The notes beneath the pieces are model-generated. The model saw only the letters and a program-made list of their open reading frames with translations. It did not search any database and had not been told where the DNA came from. From NCBI GenBank assembly GCA_019119555.1, contig DWWU01000022.1, forward strand, positions 47,086 through 111,085: a DNA stretch of 64,000 bases. The letters are read 5' to 3'. This document shows, piece after piece, positions 60,282 to 64,000 of this stretch. Position 1 is the stretch's first letter. Each line of letters opens with the position of its first letter. This stretch comes from Candidatus Fusicatenibacter intestinigallinarum (GTDB lineage Bacteria; Bacillota; Clostridia; Lachnospirales; Lachnospiraceae). The position numbers and the translations under genes were made by a program.

Positions 60282-61718
60282 TTACACATTGATTTCCGCT
60301 GTCATTCCGAGTACTTCCCTGTTTTCCTCCAGAACGGGCTGCACCACATTTTTCAGGAACGCATCCACCTGCACACTGGCACGTCCGGTATATCTGGACG
60401 GATCCATTGTCTTCTCCAGCTCTTCCCGGGAAAGGTTGAACATCGGATCCTCTGCAATCAGATCCAGCAGATCGTTGTCGCGTCCCTCTTCCTTCACATG
60501 CTTTCCTGCAATCATGGACAGTTCACGGATTCTCTCGTGCAGCTCCTGACGGTCGCCGCCCGCTTTCACTGCATCCATCATAATATTCTCTGTGGCCATA
60601 AACGGCAATTCTGCCATCAGATGTTTATAGATCACCTTCGGATATACCACAAGTCCGTCCACCACGTTCAGACACAGATCCAGGATGCCGTCCACAGCGA
60701 GGAAACCTTCCGGAATGCTCAGCCGCTTATTGGCAGAGTCATCCAGCGTCCGCTCAAACCACTGGGTTGCGGAAGTAATTGCCGGGTTCAGTGCGTCAGT
60801 GATCACGTATCTGGACAGGGAAGCGATTCTCTCACTTCTCATGGGATTTCTCTTATACGCCATCGCAGAAGAACCGATCTGTCCCTTCTCAAAGGGTTCT
60901 TCCACCTCTTTCAGGTGCTGCAGAAGACGGATGTCATTGGAAAATTTCGTCGCGCTGGCCGCGATTCCCGCCAGGATATTCAGAACTCTCGTATCCACCT
61001 TCCGGGAATAGGTCTGTCCGGATACCGGATAGCAGCTCTTGAATCCCATCTTTCCGGCAATCATCGGATCGATCTTGTCGATGGTCTCCTGATCCCCGTC
61101 AAACAGCTCCAGGAAACTGGCCTGGGTACCGGTAGTTCCCTTGCTTCCAAGAAGCTTCAGGGTACTCTGTACATACTCCAGATCTTCCAGATCCATCAGA
61201 AACTCCTGCATCCACAGAGTCGCACGCTTTCCCACCGTTGTCGGCTGCGCCGGCTGAAAATGGGTAAAGGCCAGCGTCGGCTGATCCTTATAACGGTCGG
61301 CAAACTTCGCCAGCTCCGCAATCACGTTAACCAGTTTCTTCTTTACCAGCTTCAGCGCCTCGTTCATCACGATAATATCGGTATTGTCTCCCACATAACA
61401 GCTGGTCGCGCCCAGATGGATGATTCCCTTCGCTTTCGGACACTGAACTCCGTACGCATAAACGTGAGACATCACATCGTGGCGGCACTCTTTTTCTCTC
61501 GCCTTTGCCACATCATAATTGATGTCGTCCGCATGGGCTTTCAGTTCGTCGATCTGTTCCTGTGTGATCGGAAGTCCAAGCTCTTTCTCCGTCTCCGCCA
61601 GGGCAATCCACAGTTTTCTCCAGGTACGGAATTTCATATCCGGAGAGAAAATGTACTGCATCTCCTTGCTTGCATAACGTTCAGAAAGAGGACTCTGATA
61701 TCTGTCTGTTTGGCTCAT
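60282..61718 (-). CDS. purB: Adenylosuccinate lyase
   Basis: 478 residues, fumarase/aspartase superfamily. GIIHLGATSCYVGDNTDIIV, THFQPAQPTTVGKRATLWMQ with the catalytic histidine, TQASFLELFDGD, and the superfamily signature SSAMAYKRNPMRSERIASLS on the flexible loop. It splits both SAICAR and adenylosuccinate. It is slightly longer than Bacillus PurB and resembles the eukaryote-like group found in Clostridia. RBS AGGAG; promoter at 61818-61846. Confidence 0.96.
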   Translation of the reverse strand: MSQTDRYQSPLSERYASKEMQYIFSPDMKFRTWRKLWIALAETEKELGLPITQEQIDELKAHADDINYDVAKAREKECRHDVMSHVYAYGVQCPKAKGIIHLGATSCYVGDNTDIIVMNEALKLVKKKLVNVIAELAKFADRYKDQPTLAFTHFQPAQPTTVGKRATLWMQEFLMDLEDLEYVQSTLKLLGSKGTTGTQASFLELFDGDQETIDKIDPMIAGKMGFKSCYPVSGQTYSRKVDTRVLNILAGIAASATKFSNDIRLLQHLKEVEEPFEKGQIGSSAMAYKRNPMRSERIASLSRYVITDALNPAITSATQWFERTLDDSANKRLSIPEGFLAVDGILDLCLNVVDGLVVYPKVIYKHLMAELPFMATENIMMDAVKAGGDRQELHERIRELSMIAGKHVKEEGRDNDLLDLIAEDPMFNLSREELEKTMDPSRYTGRASVQVDAFLKNVVQPVLEENREVLGMTAEINV

Positions 61719-61817
61719 AGATATTTCTCCTGTTCTTTGTTCGGAATATTTCTGTTCTCATGGAATACGACATCGTCCGCGTCCTTTGAGCAGAAGATGC
61801 CGTATTTCCGCAATGTC

Positions 61818-61846
61818 AGTATAACCCATCAGTTTGTCAAAAGCAA
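61818..61846 (-). promoter_or_regulatory. purB promoter
   Basis: TTGCTT (61841-61846), 17-bp spacer, TATACT (61818-61823), 100 bp before purB and directly next to the alr stop. A perfect TTGACA lies inside the spacer but is too close to the -10 to serve. Confidence 0.65.
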
Positions 61847-61849
61847 GTT

Positions 61850-62974
61850 TTATATGTCATAGATCCGGGGAACACGCTTTCCGACGCTGCAGATCATCTC
61901 ATAGTTGAAACGCATCGCCGGATCGGCAATCTCCTCCATTGAAATGGACGCATTCCCATCACGTCCCACCAAAGTGACGACGTCCTCCACCTTTACATCC
62001 GGAATTTCAGTGACGTCCACCATCATCTGATCCATGCACACACGGCCTAAAATCGGGGCGCGCTTTCCGTGAATCAGGACGGAACCTTTTCCGGACAGCG
62101 CCCGGGGATAACCGTCTGCATAACCGACGCTCACTGTCGCAATCCGGGTCACAGGACGGCTGGTCGTATAAGTCGCGCCGTAACCGACGCTCACACCGGC
62201 CTCCACATCCTTCACATGGATCACATGGGCCTTCCACTCCATCGCCGGTATCAGGTTCAGTCGGTCTTTCTGCACCTCCTCGGAAGGATACAGGCCATAG
62301 GTGACGATCCCCGACCGCACCATGTCAAAGCGGTAACCGTCAAATTCCATAATGCCGGCGGAGTTACAGATATGGCGGATGGGAATTTTCACCTTCCGCT
62401 CCTCCAGATACCGGCACATCCGCTCAAACTTCTCCAACTGCATGCCGCAGTAGGTCTTGTCCTCCTGATCCGCGCAGGAGAAATGTGTAAAGATCCCTTC
62501 CATCTCCAGGTGAGAAAGCTGTGCAATCCGGGCAACCCGGTCCGCCTCTTCCTCCGTTACCTGAAATCCGATCCGGGTCATCCCCGTGTCCACCGCGATA
62601 TGGATCTTTGCCCGCACGCCGGCCCTGGCGGCCGCCGCCTCCAGCGCGTCTGCCTGTTCAGGGCTGTCGATCGTCTGGGTGATGTTGTGTTCCACCAATT
62701 CCGGATACTGGCTTGGCGAAATATAGCTCAGAATCAGAATCGGACGGGTGATTCCGCTCTCCCGCAGTTCCAGAGCCTCCTCCAGTGTCGCCACTGCAAA
62801 ATAATCCACCTGTGATTCCAGGTACTTTCCTACCCGGCAGGCTCCGTGACCGTAAGCATCCGCTTTGATCACCGCCATCAGTTTCACACCTGGAGCAAGA
62901 CGCTTCCTGACTTCTCCGATATTATGCCCGATCGCCTGCAGCGATACCGGCGCATAGCAACGTAAATATTCCAC
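61850..62974 (-). CDS. alr: Alanine racemase
   Basis: 374 residues from a GTG start with GAAGGGAAG upstream. PLP-dependent fold-type III enzyme: KLMAVIKADAYGHGACRVGK carries the PLP lysine, TGMTRIGFQ follows the substrate loop, ICNSAGIMEFDGYRFDMVRS, and the C-terminal domain has SVGYGATYTTSRPVTRIATV with the catalytic tyrosine (GYGATY) and GRVCMDQMMVDVTEI. It makes D-alanine for the peptidoglycan stem peptide. It follows the Lrp-type regulator gene by 21 bp and is probably co-transcribed with it. Confidence 0.97.
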   Translation of the reverse strand: MEYLRCYAPVSLQAIGHNIGEVRKRLAPGVKLMAVIKADAYGHGACRVGKYLESQVDYFAVATLEEALELRESGITRPILILSYISPSQYPELVEHNITQTIDSPEQADALEAAAARAGVRAKIHIAVDTGMTRIGFQVTEEEADRVARIAQLSHLEMEGIFTHFSCADQEDKTYCGMQLEKFERMCRYLEERKVKIPIRHICNSAGIMEFDGYRFDMVRSGIVTYGLYPSEEVQKDRLNLIPAMEWKAHVIHVKDVEAGVSVGYGATYTTSRPVTRIATVSVGYADGYPRALSGKGSVLIHGKRAPILGRVCMDQMMVDVTEIPDVKVEDVVTLVGRDGNASISMEEIADPAMRFNYEMICSVGKRVPRIYDI

Positions 62975-62995
62975 GTTTCTTCCCTTCTTTCCTTC

Positions 62996-63448
62996 TCACT
63001 CCGGTCTGCGAATCGCGGAATAAATATTTTTTACGGTTTTCAGGACCACATGCGTACGGGTCGCTGAAACTCCGGTCAGACTCATCACCTGACGGTGAAT
63101 CTCTTCCAGCTCGTCGGAGGACTGGCAGGCAATTTTCAGAAGCAGGTCGAAATCTCCTGTCTGGTAGTAGCAGGAAACAATGCATTCCATCCCCTGGATC
63201 TGCGCCGCGAAATCGTCAAAATATTTGGGATGTTCCAGACTGACCTCCATCATTGCCGTCATCTCATTGCCGGTTTTCTTTTCGTTGACAATAATTGTGT
63301 ATTCCTTAATCACGCCGGTCTCTTCCATTTTCCGGATTCTCTCAATGACCGCAGAGACAGACAGGTGAATTTCCTTGCTGATGTTGGACGCTGTCTCCCT
63401 GGCATTTTTCTGCAGGATCCGAAGAATTCTGTAATCAATACCGTCCAT
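62996..63448 (-). CDS. Lrp/AsnC-family regulator
   Basis: 150 residues. N-terminal helix-turn-helix: DYRILRILQKNARETASNIS, then EIHLSVSAVIERIRKMEETG. C-terminal RAM (ligand-binding, oligomerising) domain: MMEVSLEHPKYFDDFAAQIQ, CIVSCYYQTGDFDLLLKIAC and SATRTHVVLKTVKNIYSA. Lrp-type proteins respond to amino acids. Its place directly ahead of alr suggests alanine as a possible signal, which is inference. RBS GGGAGGA, promoter at 63724-63751. Confidence 0.93.
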   Translation of the reverse strand: MDGIDYRILRILQKNARETASNISKEIHLSVSAVIERIRKMEETGVIKEYTIIVNEKKTGNEMTAMMEVSLEHPKYFDDFAAQIQGMECIVSCYYQTGDFDLLLKIACQSSDELEEIHRQVMSLTGVSATRTHVVLKTVKNIYSAIRRPE

Positions 63449-63588
63449 TCCTTATTCCTCCCGTAATAAATTTTCCGTAAAACGTTCCGGATTTTCCGCT
63501 GGCTGAACCATTTCCTTGCCCCCGTATCCACAATCCGTATATCGCGGAGGTTTCCTCCTCTGATGCGCAAAAGACGCACAGAATCATC

Positions 63589-63632
63589 ATGCTGCAATCC
63601 CTCTGTGCTTCTGCACAGAAGAACTGCAGCAT
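63589..63632. repeat. Two-tier hairpin in the Lrp-gene leader
   Basis: Outer arms ATGCTGCA / TGCAGCAT enclose inner arms TCTGTGC / GCACAGA with a TTCT loop. The inner part is like the first hairpin of the 133-bp elements, and a right-end palindrome follows at 63673-63700, so this may be another degenerate family member. Confidence 0.55.
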
Positions 63633-63672
63633 TTCAGAAACCATCCGGACGGGTCTGCGTCTCTTATTTTTC

Positions 63673-63700
63673 GTGACAGCTCAGCTGGCTGAACTGTCAC
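63673..63700. repeat. 28-bp palindromic repeat in the Lrp-gene leader
   Basis: GTGACAGCTCAGC / TGGCTGAACTGTCAC, an almost perfect palindrome. Unlike most copies it lies upstream of a gene, in the leader between promoter and start. Confidence 0.8.
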
Positions 63701-63723
63701 TGCTTTTCAACCAGTCTTTTTAT

Positions 63724-63751
63724 ATTATAACAAATTTTATGCGTAAGTCCA
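63724..63751 (-). promoter_or_regulatory. Possible promoter of the Lrp-type gene
   Basis: TGGACT (63746-63751), 16-bp spacer, perfect TATAAT (63724-63729). The leader would be about 270 bases and includes both hairpins above. The 63752-63890 stretch is AT-rich with no feature I can name. Confidence 0.45.
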
Positions 63752-63902
63752 CTCTTTCGCGATATTTTTTATATGCTATTCGGAAATTGACGGTAAGAGT
63801 TTCACTCTTCCTGCACGGAAGTTTTCTCCCTGTATCCGGAAACCCGGCATAAAACATTTATTACCTATAAATGAGCAAATCCAAAATATTGCACAAAAGA
63901 AA

Positions 63903-64000
63903 GACACCCTCTGTAGAATGATGTATAATTGAAGTACCAACAAACAACATACTCACTCAAACAAGGGGGTGTCCGTTGCAAACAGTATACATCATTCCAA
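63903..64000 (+). mobile_element. Possible left end of a mobile element with start of its gene
   Basis: GACACCC at 63903 is mirrored by GGGTGTC at 63967, and GAATGATGTATA near 63917 is mirrored by TATACATCATTC near 63986. GGGGG is followed 6 bases later by TTG at 63976, opening a frame M-Q-T-V-Y-I-I-P that runs off the window; TATAAT at 63924 could be its -10. Nested inverted repeats just ahead of a gene are usual at insertion-sequence ends, but too little is visible to identify one. Confidence 0.3.

Overview
The window looks like one chromosomal contig of a spore-forming Gram-positive anaerobe of the class Clostridia, most likely a member of the Lachnospiraceae. The signs are spoIIGA-sigE beside the division cluster, a sporulation-type PBP (SpoVD) and SEDS protein in that cluster, a PrkC/PrpC kinase-phosphatase pair, a meso-diaminopimelate type MurE, alpha2-type GlyS and purine-rich AGGAGG ribosome binding sites. 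Most genes are on the minus strand. I cannot name genus or species from sequence alone.

Layout. 1-8 kb: the end of a TrpB-like gene, a sigma-factor-like protein without region 4, a DUF308 membrane protein, a FeoA remnant, a pRiA4b/Rho_N/SEC-C protein and the SbcCD nuclease. 8-11 kb: an SNF-type sodium symporter and glycerate kinase. 11-29 kb: sporulation and division block, read on the minus strand as mraZ-rsmH-ftsL-pbpB-spoVD-mraY-murD-(nitroreductase)-ftsW/spoVE-murA-divIB-ftsZ, then a divergent aroE/aroD pair, then spoIIGA-sigE. 29-31 kb: lgt and ychF. 31.4-35 kb: a decayed island in which an intact GPH-type sugar symporter with its own promoter and atypical codon use sits among fragments of a flavin reductase, a TetR regulator, a response regulator fused by deletion to a histidine kinase tail, and a MalY/PatB aminotransferase. 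35-48.7 kb: the conserved murE-priA-def-fmt-(zinc peptidase)-rsmB-rlmN-prpC-prkC-rsgA-rpe-thiN operon. 49-56 kb: tRNA-Val, an esterase, carbamate kinase, an ABC exporter with an FtsX-type permease and an AI-2E family permease. 56-64 kb: glyS, a lipoprotein, purA, purB, alr, an Lrp/AsnC regulator and, at the edge, what may be the start of a mobile element.

Functionally the window is mostly core: peptidoglycan precursor synthesis and septation (mraY, murA, murD, murE, alr, PBPs, FtsW, DivIB, FtsZ) under an MraZ-type promoter; commitment to sporulation (SpoIIGA activates pro-SigE) under a promoter with the long spacer typical of spoIIG; initiator-tRNA formylation and deformylation, rRNA modification and ribosome maturation; AMP synthesis (PurA, PurB).

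The strongest non-genic signal is a family of about 28-bp palindromes (half-site GTAACAGTTCAGC and its mirror), at least a dozen copies. They lie almost always just 3' of genes and sometimes supply the stop codon. Two copies are embedded in 133-bp, three-hairpin elements that are about 94% identical, and shorter deletion derivatives are also present. A second kind of structured intergenic element lies at 56160-56337. I found no CRISPR array, prophage or complete defence system.
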